A stretch of 64,000 bases of DNA from Natrinema salifodinae (GCF_900110455.1 NZ_FOIS01000001.1:62001-126000), one strand, 5' to 3'. Shown: positions 26,526 to 36,031, numbered from the stretch's first letter. Numbers and translations are program-made. The notes: generated by a model not told the origin, from the letters alone.

Positions 26526-27204
26526 ATGTCACTCGCAGATCTGTTCAAGAGTGCTACGCGGCGGAATTTGATGAATCTTTGGAGCGTGAGCGGACGGCGA
26601 CGTCCGTCAGGGCGTTCGCCGTCCGCCTCCATGCAACCGGTTGTTCTCTCCGGGAGATAACAGCAATTCTCTCGGAATTAGGTGTTGAACGATCTCATGG
26701 AGCGATCTGGAACTAGGTACATCGACTGGCTGACAGCGTTCCGGACCCGCCGTCGGCGAAGCCGACGCGGGTCGCGGTTGACGAGACGCTGTCAAAATCA
26801 ACGGCGAGTGGTCTTGGCTATACGCTGCAATAGACATCGAGACACAGTTGATTCTCGATGTCGCGTTATTTGATCGGCGCGGCACCGATCCAGCAGCTGC
26901 GTTTCTCCGCAAATTGACCGAGAAGCACGATCTCTCCAAGACAGCGTTTCTCGTCGATCAGTTCGGGTATCGGACTGCCCTCGCTCGCTTAGGATTGGGC
27001 GGTCAGGTCGAATATACTGACCGAAACCTCATCGAAAAGTGGTTTCAGACTCTCAAAATGCGAGTCGACCGCTTCCACAACTCGTGGGTGGGCAGTCGGG
27101 CGAGCGCACGCCGGTGGATTGAGCAATTCGTACACTACTACAACCACCAGAGACCGCATCAATCGCTCGACGAAAGAACGCCAGTCGAGGAGGTGCTGAA
27201 CTAG
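26526..27204 (+). pseudogene. IS6-type transposase, broken by frameshifts and a stop
   Basis: Joined across frames, the protein starts MSLADLFK, then CYAAEFDESLERERTATS, a helix-turn-helix-like LREITAILSELGVERSHGAI, and VAVDET where the first catalytic Asp is expected. A long intact tail (26848-27204) follows, with FLVDQF, a DDE-like core and RRWIEQFVHYYNHQRPHQSL. Lesions are a frameshift near 26555, a TAG in place of a Trp codon near 26715, and a one-base loss near 26790. The C-terminal domain alone looks fully preserved, including HQSLDERTPVEEVLN. Confidence 0.8.
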
Positions 27205-27380
27205 ACAGTGCCGTCAGATGGAGCTGAATACTCGATCGCATCAACTCCCGCGGTGTCCGCCTCTCGTTCCACAAAATCTGACTGAATCTCTGTGCTAGAA
27301 CCGTTGAGCCCGGTGGATTTTGATATGGGCTCCTAAAATCCCTCCGCCTCATTCCTTCAAACTCTAATCTGAACAGCGCC
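27205..27380 (-). pseudogene. N-terminal fragment of another IS6-type transposase
   Basis: On the minus strand from about 27352, a frame reads RFSQILWNERRTPRELM and then RSSIQLHLTALS, matching the N-terminus of haloarchaeal IS6-type transposases, compare WIELSFVERERTPRQLM at 27442. It ends abruptly at the stop codon of the preceding relic. The sequence AATCTGAACAGCGCC at 27366-27380 is the same terminal repeat as in the decayed IS at 11694, so this fragment derives from that family. Confidence 0.65.
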
Positions 27381-27441
27381 GCCGCTCACGGTGCTGTTTC
27401 GTTAAGCGTGAAAAGTGAGGCGGGACGATTTTGTGGTGCCT

Positions 27442-28074
27442 ATGCCAAAAATCGACTGCCTCAGTGGGTATAGCGACTGGATCGAGTTGAGTTTTGTGGA
27501 GCGAGAGCGGACACCGCGTCAGCTGATGGAGCTCGGTATTCGACTCTATCTTGCTTCTGACTCTTTCGAATACTGTTCAAGAGTAATAGAATTTCGGTGT
27601 CGAACGCAGTCGCAAGGCAGTCCACGATTGGGTTCACAAGTGCGATCTACAGCCGGTAGTTGACGAGAATCCGAATCACGCCGCGCTCGACGAGACAGTG
27701 ATTCAGCTTGACGAACACCGCTATTGGCTGTACACTGCTGTTGATCCACAAACGAACAACATCCTCCATATACGGCTATATTCGACGACTACAACCGCGT
27801 TGACAGAGCGATTCCTGCAGGAACTCACTGAGAAACATGATCTCGACGATACCGTGTTTCTCGTCGATGGCGCAAAACATCTCCAGACTGCACTCCGTCG
27901 ATCAGGGCTCCGATTTCGATACGAAAAACATGGAAATCGGAACAGTTCCGAACGTGTCTTCCGAGAGATAAAACGCCATACCTCTTCGTTCTCAAACTGT
28001 TTTAGCCACGCGAAACGTCAACAGCCGAATCGTGGCTCCAAGCCTTCGACGTCTGTCACAATGCTACAAACTAA
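27442..28074 (+). pseudogene. IS6-type transposase, frameshifted
   Basis: Begins MPKIDCLSGYSDWIE with the usual WERERTPRQLMELGIRL-like helix. The frame is lost near 27560, where two stops follow. It resumes with VHDWVHKCDLQP, LDETVIQLDEHRYWLY (first catalytic Asp region), FLVDGAKHLQTAL and RFRYEKHGNRNSSERVFREIK (catalytic Glu region). Near 28010 a second shift separates the tail STAESWLQAFDVCHNATN, ending TAA at 28072-28074. A candidate left terminal repeat, GGTGCTGTTTCGTTA, lies near 27390. The right end of this element appears truncated. Confidence 0.8.
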
Positions 28075-28163
28075 ACACGACCCCGCTCACGCTCCCAACA
28101 TTCATCAAATTCTGTCGCGTAGCTCTCACTGAGCAGGTCTGTGAGCATTAGTCCAGCCAAACT

Positions 28164-28199
28164 CTACGACCTGCTCACTTCTCAAACTGGCCTAACTAG
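28164..28199 (-). repeat. Right terminal inverted repeat of the nested IS
   Basis: Reverse complement of the left repeat at 26477-26512 with three mismatches. Confidence 0.8.
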
Positions 28200-28382
28200 T
28201 GTCACTTCAAGCCTCAACCGGTATGCAGAACAACGACAACGTAGCCACGCTCGGTCGATCATTTCACGGCTGAAGCAACACTAGACACTGCCTCATACAC
28301 TATAGATCGATATTCGGACACGATCCATCGTTCGCTCTCGACGAACGACTTCGAGACCGCGGGTTGCGGGACAGTCCGCCGT

Positions 28383-31300
28383 CTACCGCGGGAGCGCGTA
28401 CGCCAGCAGTTCGACCGGCGTCGGCGGCTTCTCGCGGTCGAGCGACGTGCCGGCGAGCGAGCTGGCGGCGGGGACGGGCTCGATCCGACCGTCGCCGAGC
28501 TGGGTCCGACAGGAGGTTCCCGGCGCGGTGACGACGTCGGCGCCGCTGTCCTCGATCTGCTCGAAGAGGATGTCGCCGATCGACCGGCTCAGCGAGTAGT
28601 GCTCCGCCTCGTAGCCGAAGGTACCGGCCATGCCACAACAGCCCGAGTCGAGCGGCTCGACCTCGTAGCCCGCCCGCCGGAGGACGCCGACGGTGTGGTG
28701 GTCCTTCTTTTCGGCCTTCTGGTGACAGTGACCGTGATAGGCCAACGACTCGGGGGGCGACGCCCACTCGACGTTCTCGTCGAGTCGGAACGCGTCGAGG
28801 TACTCGCAGACGCCGTAGGCGTTCGCCGCGAGCGTCTCGACCGCCTGGCCCGAACACAGATCGAGGGCGTCGGACTGGAACATGACGGCGTCGGACGGCT
28901 CCGCGAGGACGATGTCCCAGCCGTCGCGGATACGGGGCTCGAGTTGGGAGACGTTCGTCTCCACGGCGTCGCGCGCCTTGTCGACGAACCCCTTCGAGAG
29001 GGCCGGCCGGCCGCTGTCGGTCCGGTCGGCCACGTCGACGTGGACGCCGGCGGCCTCCAAGACGCGCACCGCGGCCTTGCCGACCTCCGGATGGCTGTAG
29101 TTCGTGTCGGTGTCCGCGAAGAGGACGGCCGTCCGCTCGGCCTTGGCTTGGGAGACGCGCGCGCCGCCGCGGGCCTCGAACCAGTCCTGCAGCGTCTCGC
29201 GCCGGAACGCCGGCAGCGACCGTTCGCTCGCGATGCCGACCGTCTTCTCGGCGATGGTCCCCGAACCCGGCAGCGAGTCCACGAGGTTCGAGACGGGCGC
29301 CAGCGCGCTTCCGAGAGCGGCGAGCGTATCGAAATTCGCGAACAGTTTGTCCCGGAGGCTCGCGCCGTGTTTCTGGTGGCGTTCGTGCATGACCTCGGTC
29401 TTGAGCTTCGCGACGTCGACACCGCTCGGGCAGTCCCGCTTGCAGCCCTTACAGCCGATACAGAGGTCGAGCACCTCCTCGGCGAACTCGTCGTCGGTCG
29501 GGTCGTCCGGCAGGTCGCCGCTCATCGCCTGGCGGAGGAGGTTGGCCCGGCCGCGAGTGGCGGTGATCTCCTCGTCGGCGGCCCGGTAGGTCGGGCACAT
29601 GACGCCGCCGGTGGTCTCCTGGGAGCCCCGACAGCCGCCGCAGCCGTGACAGAGCTCGACCATGCCCTGCATGCCGTTCTCGTTGTCCCAGTTCAGCGAC
29701 GGCTCGAGCCCGGCGTCGTACTCGTAGTCGTCGTCGTACCGGAGGTGCTCGGTCATGTCGTGGTCGCCGCAGACGTTGCCCGGGTTGAGCAGCCAGTCGG
29801 GGTCGAAGGCGGTCTTCAGGTCGCGGAACGCCTGCCAGAGGTCGTCACCGTAGAGCTTGCGGTTCCACTGGGTACGCGCGTGGCCGTCACCGTGCTCGCC
29901 GGAGACCGAGCCGCCGAACTCGACGACCATGTCGGTCACCTCGTCGGCGATGGCGACCATGTCTTCGCGGTCGTCGGCGGCCTTCGTGTCGACGAGCGGG
30001 CGGACGTGGAGGACGCCTGGCCCGGCGTGGGCGTAGAACGCGGCGTCGGCGTCGCGATCCGTCTCGGTGAGCAGCGCTTGGAAGCGTTCGACGAACTCGG
30101 GGAGGTGTTCGGGCGGGATCGCACAGTCCTCGATGAAGCTGATGTGCTTCTCGTCGGAGGTCCGCGAGAGCAGGATCGGGAGGCCGGCCTTCCGGAGGGT
30201 CCAGAACGTGTTGCGTTCGTCCGCCTCGTGAGCTTCGAGTCCGGCGAACGCGATGGTCTCGTCGACGGTCGGCCGCTCGGCGGGCGGTTCGGCCTCGGTG
30301 TCGGTCCCCGGCACCCGGTCCGCGAGGAGCCCGGCGGTCTGCTCGCGGCCGTGGTCGTCGTCCTCGGCATAGAACTCGACGAGCAGCCCCGCCTGCGCCT
30401 CGTCGGGGACCAGCGACGCTGCCGCCTCGAACTCGGTCGTCTCGCGGGCTAAGCCGAGGAGGACGTCGTCGATGAGTTCGACCGCCGCGGGGTCGTGCTC
30501 GAGGACGTGCTGGACGTCGGTGACGGCGTCGAGGACGCTCTCGTAGAACAGCAAAGAGACGGCCTTCGTCTCCGGGACGGGTTCGAGCGACACCTCGGCC
30601 TCGGTGACGACGGCGAGGGTCCCCTCGCTGCCCGCGAGCAGGCGCGCGAGGTTGACTGTCCCGGACTCGGCCTCCTCGACGAGCACGTCCAGATTGTACC
30701 CCGAGACGTTGCGCTTGAGATCGGGAAAGCGGTCTCGGACCTCGTCGGCCTCCTCGTCGATGATCCGGACGACTTCCGCGTACACCCGCTCGAGGATCGA
30801 GCCGTCGGGGTCCGCTTGTTCGCGGAGCTCGTCGACGGGCGTCTCGCCGAGCGTGGCGACCGTCCCGTCGGCCAGCACGACTTCGCACTCCTCGACGTAG
30901 GCGTCGGTCTTGCCGTAGACCAGCGAGTGGGCGCCCGTCGAGTTGTTGCCGATCGCGCCGCCGATCGCGCTGCGGTTCCCGGCGGCCGGGTCGGGCGCGA
31001 ACTTCAGATCGTACGGCGCGAGCGCCTCGTTGAGGTCCCCGAGGACCGCGCCGGCCTGGACGCGCGCCTGGCGGGCGTCGGCGTCGATCGACACGATCCC
31101 GTCCATGTGACGGGTGAAGTCGAGCACGACGGCCTCGTTGACCGCCTGGCCGGCCAGGCTGGTGCCGCCGCCCCGCGGGAGGACGGGAATCTCTCGCTGT
31201 GTGCAATAGGTGACGGTCGCGGCGACGTCGGCGGTCGACGTCGGGAAGACGACGCCGATCGGCGTCACCTCGTAGGCGCTGGCGTCGGTCGCGTACAGCT

Positions 31301-31472
31301 GGCGCGTGTAGGTGTCGAACCGCACGTCGCCGTCGATCCGCCCGCGGAGGTCGTCCACGAGCGCAGGCTGTGTGACGTCGTCCGAGACGAAGTCGTACGG
31401 CGCCCGCTCGTCGGCGACGTCGGCTCCGCTGTCGTCCCCTGCGTCGAATACGGTGTTAGAGCTCGCAGTCAT
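28383..31472 (-). CDS. FAD/Fe-S D-2-hydroxyacid (D-lactate type) dehydrogenase fusion
   Basis: A 1029-residue fusion. The N-terminal ~600 residues form a GlcD/VAO-type FAD-binding oxidase (VLPRGGGTSLAGQAVN, AIGGAIGNNSTGAHSLVYG, SGEHGDGHAR). Then come two Fe-S cluster motifs, a variant CHGCGGC near residue 607 and a canonical CIGCKGCKRDCP near 672. The C-terminal part is a GlpC/CCG-type domain with YHGHCHQKAEK and DSGCCGMAGTFGYE near 945. Such proteins oxidise D-lactate or other D-2-hydroxyacids at the membrane and pass electrons to quinone. It has no signal sequence. The start at 31472 precedes a typical acidic N-terminal tail. It stands next to an IS cluster and has no operon partner. Confidence 0.9.
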   Translation of the reverse strand: MTASSNTVFDAGDDSGADVADERAPYDFVSDDVTQPALVDDLRGRIDGDVRFDTYTRQLYATDASAYEVTPIGVVFPTSTADVAATVTYCTQREIPVLPRGGGTSLAGQAVNEAVVLDFTRHMDGIVSIDADARQARVQAGAVLGDLNEALAPYDLKFAPDPAAGNRSAIGGAIGNNSTGAHSLVYGKTDAYVEECEVVLADGTVATLGETPVDELREQADPDGSILERVYAEVVRIIDEEADEVRDRFPDLKRNVSGYNLDVLVEEAESGTVNLARLLAGSEGTLAVVTEAEVSLEPVPETKAVSLLFYESVLDAVTDVQHVLEHDPAAVELIDDVLLGLARETTEFEAAASLVPDEAQAGLLVEFYAEDDDHGREQTAGLLADRVPGTDTEAEPPAERPTVDETIAFAGLEAHEADERNTFWTLRKAGLPILLSRTSDEKHISFIEDCAIPPEHLPEFVERFQALLTETDRDADAAFYAHAGPGVLHVRPLVDTKAADDREDMVAIADEVTDMVVEFGGSVSGEHGDGHARTQWNRKLYGDDLWQAFRDLKTAFDPDWLLNPGNVCGDHDMTEHLRYDDDYEYDAGLEPSLNWDNENGMQGMVELCHGCGGCRGSQETTGGVMCPTYRAADEEITATRGRANLLRQAMSGDLPDDPTDDEFAEEVLDLCIGCKGCKRDCPSGVDVAKLKTEVMHERHQKHGASLRDKLFANFDTLAALGSALAPVSNLVDSLPGSGTIAEKTVGIASERSLPAFRRETLQDWFEARGGARVSQAKAERTAVLFADTDTNYSHPEVGKAAVRVLEAAGVHVDVADRTDSGRPALSKGFVDKARDAVETNVSQLEPRIRDGWDIVLAEPSDAVMFQSDALDLCSGQAVETLAANAYGVCEYLDAFRLDENVEWASPPESLAYHGHCHQKAEKKDHHTVGVLRRAGYEVEPLDSGCCGMAGTFGYEAEHYSLSRSIGDILFEQIEDSGADVVTAPGTSCRTQLGDGRIEPVPAASSLAGTSLDREKPPTPVELLAYALPR

Positions 31473-31730
31473 CCTCTACTGAACACTTCGAATGGTTCGT
31501 CACACGTTTCACAACGATAAAGCGTTCGACAACGCGCCGGTCCCGGTCCGATCCGCCGGTGCGGTCGCGGCCAATTCGCGGATCGGACGGTGCGTGATGT
31601 AAACAGCTATATGCCTGGGAGGTGCTACCTTTCGCCGATACGAGCAGCGTTCGATGTCAACGGGTGGGCGACCGGTCCGCACGAACGGTCGCCCTGACGT
31701 CGAACCGCGCCGTCGATACGTCGACAACCT

Positions 31731-32126
31731 ATGAAAACGATACTCCTGTGCGCCGACACGAACGTAGACCAGGTATCGGACCAGGTCGAATCGATCACGA
31801 ATCTGCCGTTCGACCGGGATCGAACGCGGATCCTCGTCTATCACGTCTTTCGCGCCGACGACGGCGGGGTGGCCGCCGCGAACCTCAAGTCCGTCCAACA
31901 CGCCACGGACGCGCTCGAGGCGGACGGGTTCGAGGTCGAGGTCGTGCAGTCGAGCGGTGACGCCGTTCGGAACATCATCGAGACGGCCGACGACGTCGAC
32001 GCCGACGCGATCAGCATCGCCGGTCGGAAGCGGTCGCCGACCGGGAAGGCGCTGTTCGGCAGCGTCGCACAGCGAGTTACCCTCCGCTCGGAGCGGCCGG
32101 TGTTGTTCGCCACCGCGAACGAGTAA
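31731..32126 (+). CDS. Universal stress protein (UspA family)
   Basis: A 131-residue single-domain UspA protein. The C-terminal nucleotide-binding loop reads AGRKRSPTGKALFGSVAQRV, the G-x2-G-x9-G(S/T) type pattern of ATP-binding members. The N-terminus (MKTILLCADTN) is the first strand and loop. It is divergent from the large dehydrogenase gene, separated by 258 bp. Its role in the cluster is not evident. It shows what the frameshifted copy at 11821 would look like if intact. Confidence 0.85.
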   Translation: MKTILLCADTNVDQVSDQVESITNLPFDRDRTRILVYHVFRADDGGVAAANLKSVQHATDALEADGFEVEVVQSSGDAVRNIIETADDVDADAISIAGRKRSPTGKALFGSVAQRVTLRSERPVLFATANE

Positions 32127-32273
32127 GTAGCGCCAGCGCGTCTTTGCGGTCTCGATCCCTCGTTAACGGCTTCGAAAGCGCGGTTCTCGTTCTCCTCGAC
32201 TGGAAACCGTCTCGGTCGGCTACCGAGTTCCGACGGGGAAGAGATCGAACCGCGACGAAGACCGGTCAGTTCC

Positions 32274-33734
32274 TCACAGAAGCCCGGCGATCCGCGCGGC
32301 GTGGATCAGGCCCGCGGTGATCGGGATGAGGAGGACGGTCCGCAGCACGAACAGCACGAAGAGGTCCCGGAACCGGATCGGGATATCGTCGAACATGTCC
32401 ACCATCATCGGGGCCGACGCGGCGAAGAAGATCGCCTGGGAGCTCACCACGATCACGACGAACACCTTCGTGAGCAGATCGGAGCCGACGGCGAACGTCG
32501 CGCCGATGAACATCTCCGCGCCCCCGAGGATCAACCCCGTCGCGGCCGTCTGCGGGTCGGGGATGCCGAACGCCGACAGCACGGGCACGAGCGGCGTCGA
32601 GAGCACCGCGAAGAGCGATGTGTACTCGTTGAGGAGCATGGCGCTCATCGCGATCGTGAGGATCGTCCCGACCATCATCGCGGTCAGCTTCATCCCGTCG
32701 ATGAGGCCGATGACCGCGGACCGCGGGATCGACTCGCCTTTCTCGGCCGTCCTGACGGCCTCGTTGAACGCGAACCGGATGTAGTCGCCGACCGACCCGC
32801 TGAACTCGGGTTCCGGATCGGGCTCGGCGACGTACTCGTCGGGCACGGTCGACAGCGGCGGCATGCGAACGAGGATGACCGCGGTGACGAGGACGCTGAG
32901 CAGGTACAGGAAGACGACGATCGGAAAGACGTGCAGGATGTCGAGCACGGCCGCGATCGCGCCGACCGTCCCCAGATTCCCGGTCGCGAAGCAGGTGCAG
33001 ATGACGAAGACGTCCCGCTTGTTGTAGCCGCCGCGGTCGAAGACGTTCCGCGTGAGGTAGTAGCCGATGCTGAACGAGCCGAGCCACGACGCCGCGCTGT
33101 CGAGGGCCGCGCGGCCGGGCAGGTTAAACAGCGGCCGCATCACCGGCTGCGAGAGCGTGCCGACGAACTGGAGTCCGCCAAGTTCGGCGAGTAAGTTGAC
33201 GAACACGGCGCCGATCGGGATCACGAGCGCGATCGTCAGCAGGAGCGCGCCCCAGACGATCCCGGACGTGCCGTCGTTGAACAACCACGCCGGGCCGGTT
33301 CCGAGGAGGATCGGAATCGCGAGGAGGATTCCGACTACGCGGAATGCCCAGAAGATGCTTGAGGTCTGCCAGTAGTCCAACTCCAATCGCTCGACCGTTG
33401 CCCGATCGAAGGTCACGATCTCCCGGTAATGGAGCATCGAGAGCGTCGTCAGCACGCCGCCAGCGACGATCAACGCGAACGTGAACAGTTCGACGAACGT
33501 CGGGAACGATTCCTGTATCTGGCTGACGACGACGTCGAGGGGGATCGTCGTCTGTCCGTTCCACTCGATCGGAAACAGGAAGAAGAACGAACCGATGCCG
33601 AACGCGAGGATGAATTTTAGCAACGGCCTCGGCCGTTTATCGATCAACGTAACGTCGTCGATCGTTTTGGCTTCCGGCTCAGTGCTTTCCCCTGACATGT
33701 GATCGTCATTCTCCCACGCGGTTCTCCCGAACAT
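32274..33734 (-). CDS. YjiH-like membrane protein with nucleoside-recognition (Gate) domains
   Basis: A 486-residue polytopic membrane protein with about ten hydrophobic helices. The order and segments (FGIGSFFFLFPIEWNG near the N-terminus, GTLSQPVMRPLFNLPGRAALD, GYNKRDVFVICTCFATGNLG, LILGGAEMFIGATFAVGSDL) resemble YjiH/nucleoside-recognition domain proteins, thought to be transporters of unknown substrate. The ATG at 33734 is supported by a minus-strand TATA-like run centred about 29 bp upstream (33745-33770). A perfect GTTTAC/GTAAAC palindrome lies just beyond that at 33787. The gene is divergent from the aromatic monooxygenase. Confidence 0.75.
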   Translation of the reverse strand: MFGRTAWENDDHMSGESTEPEAKTIDDVTLIDKRPRPLLKFILAFGIGSFFFLFPIEWNGQTTIPLDVVVSQIQESFPTFVELFTFALIVAGGVLTTLSMLHYREIVTFDRATVERLELDYWQTSSIFWAFRVVGILLAIPILLGTGPAWLFNDGTSGIVWGALLLTIALVIPIGAVFVNLLAELGGLQFVGTLSQPVMRPLFNLPGRAALDSAASWLGSFSIGYYLTRNVFDRGGYNKRDVFVICTCFATGNLGTVGAIAAVLDILHVFPIVVFLYLLSVLVTAVILVRMPPLSTVPDEYVAEPDPEPEFSGSVGDYIRFAFNEAVRTAEKGESIPRSAVIGLIDGMKLTAMMVGTILTIAMSAMLLNEYTSLFAVLSTPLVPVLSAFGIPDPQTAATGLILGGAEMFIGATFAVGSDLLTKVFVVIVVSSQAIFFAASAPMMVDMFDDIPIRFRDLFVLFVLRTVLLIPITAGLIHAARIAGLL

Positions 33735-33786
33735 GGTCCGACCTCATTTTCCATTAACAATAAAAATACCGGTCATACAGGGCTAT

Positions 33787-33802
33787 TGTTTACCAGTAAA
33801 CA
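33787..33802. promoter_or_regulatory. TGTTTAC-CA-GTAAACA palindrome
   Basis: A perfect 7-bp inverted repeat with a 2-base spacer. It lies 53-68 bp before the ATG at 33734 and just upstream of its TATA box. The half-site GTAAAC is the same as in the seven dyads, but the spacing is 2 instead of 12, so it may bind a related regulator. Confidence 0.5.
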
Positions 33803-34113
33803 CTAGAGCGGCGGCTGAATCAGAAATTGTAGTCTCACAAGCCGGTTCAAGCCGACGCGTCGCCGACGGCCCGTGCTGCAGCGACTGAACGCCAATGACC
33901 GCGTTCAAGCGTTCGCTCCGAAGCGTCGATACCGCTCGCATTGTCTCGTTCTCGGAAACCAGCGTTCGAGCATTCGGATTACAGCCTACGACCCTAATTC
34001 GAAATAGATGATATTGGTCTGCCTATAGAGTTTTCTTATTATTTTGTAATATGGGTCCGATATACGATCAATCGATCCCTGATAGAAGATCACGTTGAAC
34101 ATACGACCAGATT

Positions 34114-34133
34114 TTACGCACGTACATTTGTAA
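34114..34133. promoter_or_regulatory. Dyad operator candidate, site 7
   Basis: The site reads TTAC-GCAC-GTAC-ATTT-GTAA. The symmetric positions are fully kept, but the GG before the right arm is replaced by AT. It ends 191 bp before the monooxygenase ATG, similar to sites 2 and 5. Confidence 0.5.
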
Positions 34134-34324
34134 TGCGTTGTGAAGGGGACGCACCCGGTACCCACCGATACCCTCGTTCTCCGATCGGCGGCTGACCCAG
34201 GCTAAAATTGCGTTCGTTCGCTCGCGCGCTCTACTGTACGTGCTCAAACAGCAATCGACCACGGTAAACGACGAGACCGAAATGACCACAACAATTATCA
34301 CGGATTACTGCAACTACACGTATC

Positions 34325-35554
34325 ATGAGCGGTGATACGACGGAGTCTCCCGTACTGATAGCTGGTGCCGGACCGGTCGGAATGTCCGCAGCGCTCGCGC
34401 TGAACGCGCGAGGGATCGACGCGACGATCCTCGAGGCCGACCCGGAAGACCGAGATCGATCCGGGAGCCGCGCTATCTACGTCCACGGCTCGACGCTCCG
34501 GACGCTCGAACGAATCCACCCGGGACTGGGCACCGATCTGGTCGACGAAGGGCTCGTCTGGCCGACCCGACGGACCCTCTTCCGCGGGACGGAAGTGTTC
34601 AGCCGAACCTACGACTCGCCAGGCGGCACCGGTGACATCCCCCACTTTACTAGCGTCCCGCAGGTCGTGACCGAGGCGTACATGCACGACGCGTTAGCCG
34701 AGGCCGGGATCGACATCCACTGGGAGGCCGAAGTGGAGACCGTCGAATCCGATACCGACGGCGTCCGCGTGGAGACAGCCGACGGTCGCGAGTGGGACGG
34801 TGAGTTCCTGATCGGGGCCGACGGCGGGGGCTCGACCGTCCGCAAGGAGATCGGTGCGAACTTCGAAGGCGATCAGTCCGAAAATTCCTACATCATCGCC
34901 GACGTCGAAGAGGTCGAGGACGACCCGCGGGAGCTCGAGCGGGTGTTCCACTACGACGCGCCGGCGGCCGGCGGACGGAACGTGTTGCTCGTCCCGTTTA
35001 CCGGCGGCTGGCGGCTCGACATTCAGTGTTTCCTCGACGACGACCCCGACGAACTCAGCAGCGACGAGCGGATGCGCGAGTTCGTCCGCGACATCATGGG
35101 CGAGCGCTACGCGGACAACCTCGAGTGGACCTCGACCTACCAGTTCCTCCAGGTCATGGCCGACACCTTCATCGACGAGCACCGCCGCGTGCTGTTGGCC
35201 GGCGAGGCGGCGCACCTGCTGGCGCCGTTCGGGGCCCGCGGGATGAACTCCGGGGTCGCCGACGCCGACGAGGCCGCCTCGGCCATCGCGGCCGCGATCG
35301 ACGCCACGACCGACGCCGTCGTCCGCGACGAAGTCGAACTCTACGCGGCGCGCCGCGAACGGGCCGCGGAGTTCAACCTCGACGCGGCCGGCCAGGCGCT
35401 CCGCCATCTCCGGGGCGACGATCCGGTGACGGTCCTGCGCAAGGAGGCCGCCGCCTCGCTGGCGGACCACTTCGAGGTCGCGGGCGAGTGGCTCGACGAC
35501 GCGCCGTACGGCCCCCACGGCTCCCCGCCGATCGTCTCGACGGGTAACTACTGA
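34325..35554 (+). CDS. FAD-dependent aromatic-ring monooxygenase
   Basis: A 409-residue flavoprotein hydroxylase of the p-hydroxybenzoate hydroxylase/MhpA class. Motifs are LIAGAGPVGMSAALAL (dinucleotide fold), FLIGADGGGSTVRKE (DG motif, FAD and NAD(P)H contacts) and VLLAGEAAHLLAPFGARGMNSG (GD motif variant, FAD ribityl contact). It hydroxylates an aromatic ring with O2 and NAD(P)H. The gentisate dioxygenase gene nearby points to a gentisate-forming reaction, for example on 3-hydroxybenzoate, salicylate or a 4-hydroxybenzoyl thioester. Its own promoter carries operator site 7. Specificity is inferred only from context. Confidence 0.85.
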   Translation: MSGDTTESPVLIAGAGPVGMSAALALNARGIDATILEADPEDRDRSGSRAIYVHGSTLRTLERIHPGLGTDLVDEGLVWPTRRTLFRGTEVFSRTYDSPGGTGDIPHFTSVPQVVTEAYMHDALAEAGIDIHWEAEVETVESDTDGVRVETADGREWDGEFLIGADGGGSTVRKEIGANFEGDQSENSYIIADVEEVEDDPRELERVFHYDAPAAGGRNVLLVPFTGGWRLDIQCFLDDDPDELSSDERMREFVRDIMGERYADNLEWTSTYQFLQVMADTFIDEHRRVLLAGEAAHLLAPFGARGMNSGVADADEAASAIAAAIDATTDAVVRDEVELYAARRERAAEFNLDAAGQALRHLRGDDPVTVLRKEAAASLADHFEVAGEWLDDAPYGPHGSPPIVSTGNY

Positions 35555-35707
35555 CCGCCTGGCCGAGTCACACCGCCGAACGACGCAGCCCGCTCTTCTT
35601 TCGCACGCGATCGACGGTTACCGACGGGGCTGTCGGGAAGCGTGACTGGGGCTTCGACTGGAAGCAACCGAAAAGGACCGACGAATCGAGCGTCCCGAGC
35701 GCAGTTT

Positions 35708-36031
35708 TCAGGCCAGGTCCAGTCGCTTGGCCACCCAGTGGTCGCGAGCGGCCAGCACGAACGCCTGCTCGTCGTCGAAGGCGGTCGCGTCGGCGACGAA
35801 CTCGTCCCACTCGCCGTGGGGAACCGTCTCGAGTTCGTCGGCGGAACCGGCGTCGCTCGGACTCGCCGCGACCAGTTCGTCGAACGACTCGAACGCGGTG
35901 TGTTCGCGGACGAACGCCGCGTCGAACAGATCGGTGACGTCGATCTCCGCGTCGAAGTCGTACACCTCGTCCGGATCGGGAAGGTCGTCACGGTGCGCTG
36001 CAGCCGTCTCGAGATCCGTTTCGAACGCCAT
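35708..36031 (-). CDS. Small acidic protein of unknown function
   Basis: A 107-residue, very acidic protein without recognised motifs. It has a D-P-D-E-V-Y-D-F-D-A stretch and several Phe/Asp repeats. The start at 36031 (MAFETD) is preferred over the ATG at 36055 because a minus-strand TATA-like GGATTTACAT lies about 27 bp upstream of it. It forms a small minus-strand group with the zinc-ribbon protein and gentisate dioxygenase, inside the aromatic module, so an accessory role there is possible. I do not recognise the family. Confidence 0.6.
   Translation of the reverse strand: MAFETDLETAAAHRDDLPDPDEVYDFDAEIDVTDLFDAAFVREHTAFESFDELVAASPSDAGSADELETVPHGEWDEFVADATAFDDEQAFVLAARDHWVAKRLDLA

Larger units (their letters stand above)
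26477..28199. mobile_element. Nested IS6-type element bounded by 36-bp inverted repeats
   Basis: The 1723-bp block is bounded by matching terminal inverted repeats (26477-26512 and 28164-28199; 33 of 36 bases pair, with a 24-bp perfect core). Inside are three transposase relics: a plus-strand gene broken by two frameshifts and a stop (26526-27204), a minus-strand N-terminal fragment with its own terminal repeat (about 27205-27380), and a second frameshifted plus-strand gene (27442-28074). The best reading is one IS interrupted near its 3' end by later insertions that then decayed. I see no clear target duplication. None of the transposases is intact. Confidence 0.75.
33735..34324. other. 590-bp divergent regulatory region
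   Basis: Separates the YjiH-like gene from the flavin monooxygenase gene and holds no gene. It contains the palindrome at 33787-33802, operator site 7 at 34114-34133, a strongly AT-rich core near 34010-34060, and an ACAATTATCA run near 34290 placed about 30 bp before the ATG at 34325. Confidence 0.55.

Noticed and set aside
28599-30452. 617-codon plus-strand open frame opposite the large dehydrogenase
   Set aside because: It is the antisense shadow of a strongly supported gene; long open antisense frames are normal in GC-rich DNA, and it lacks motifs.
29887-31206. 439-codon minus-strand frame inside the dehydrogenase gene
   Set aside because: Same-strand alternative frame, extremely Arg-rich.
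31593-31606. Dyad-like GATGTAAAC near 31596 between the dehydrogenase and UspA genes
   Set aside because: The right half matches but no TTAC arm is found 12 bases before it.
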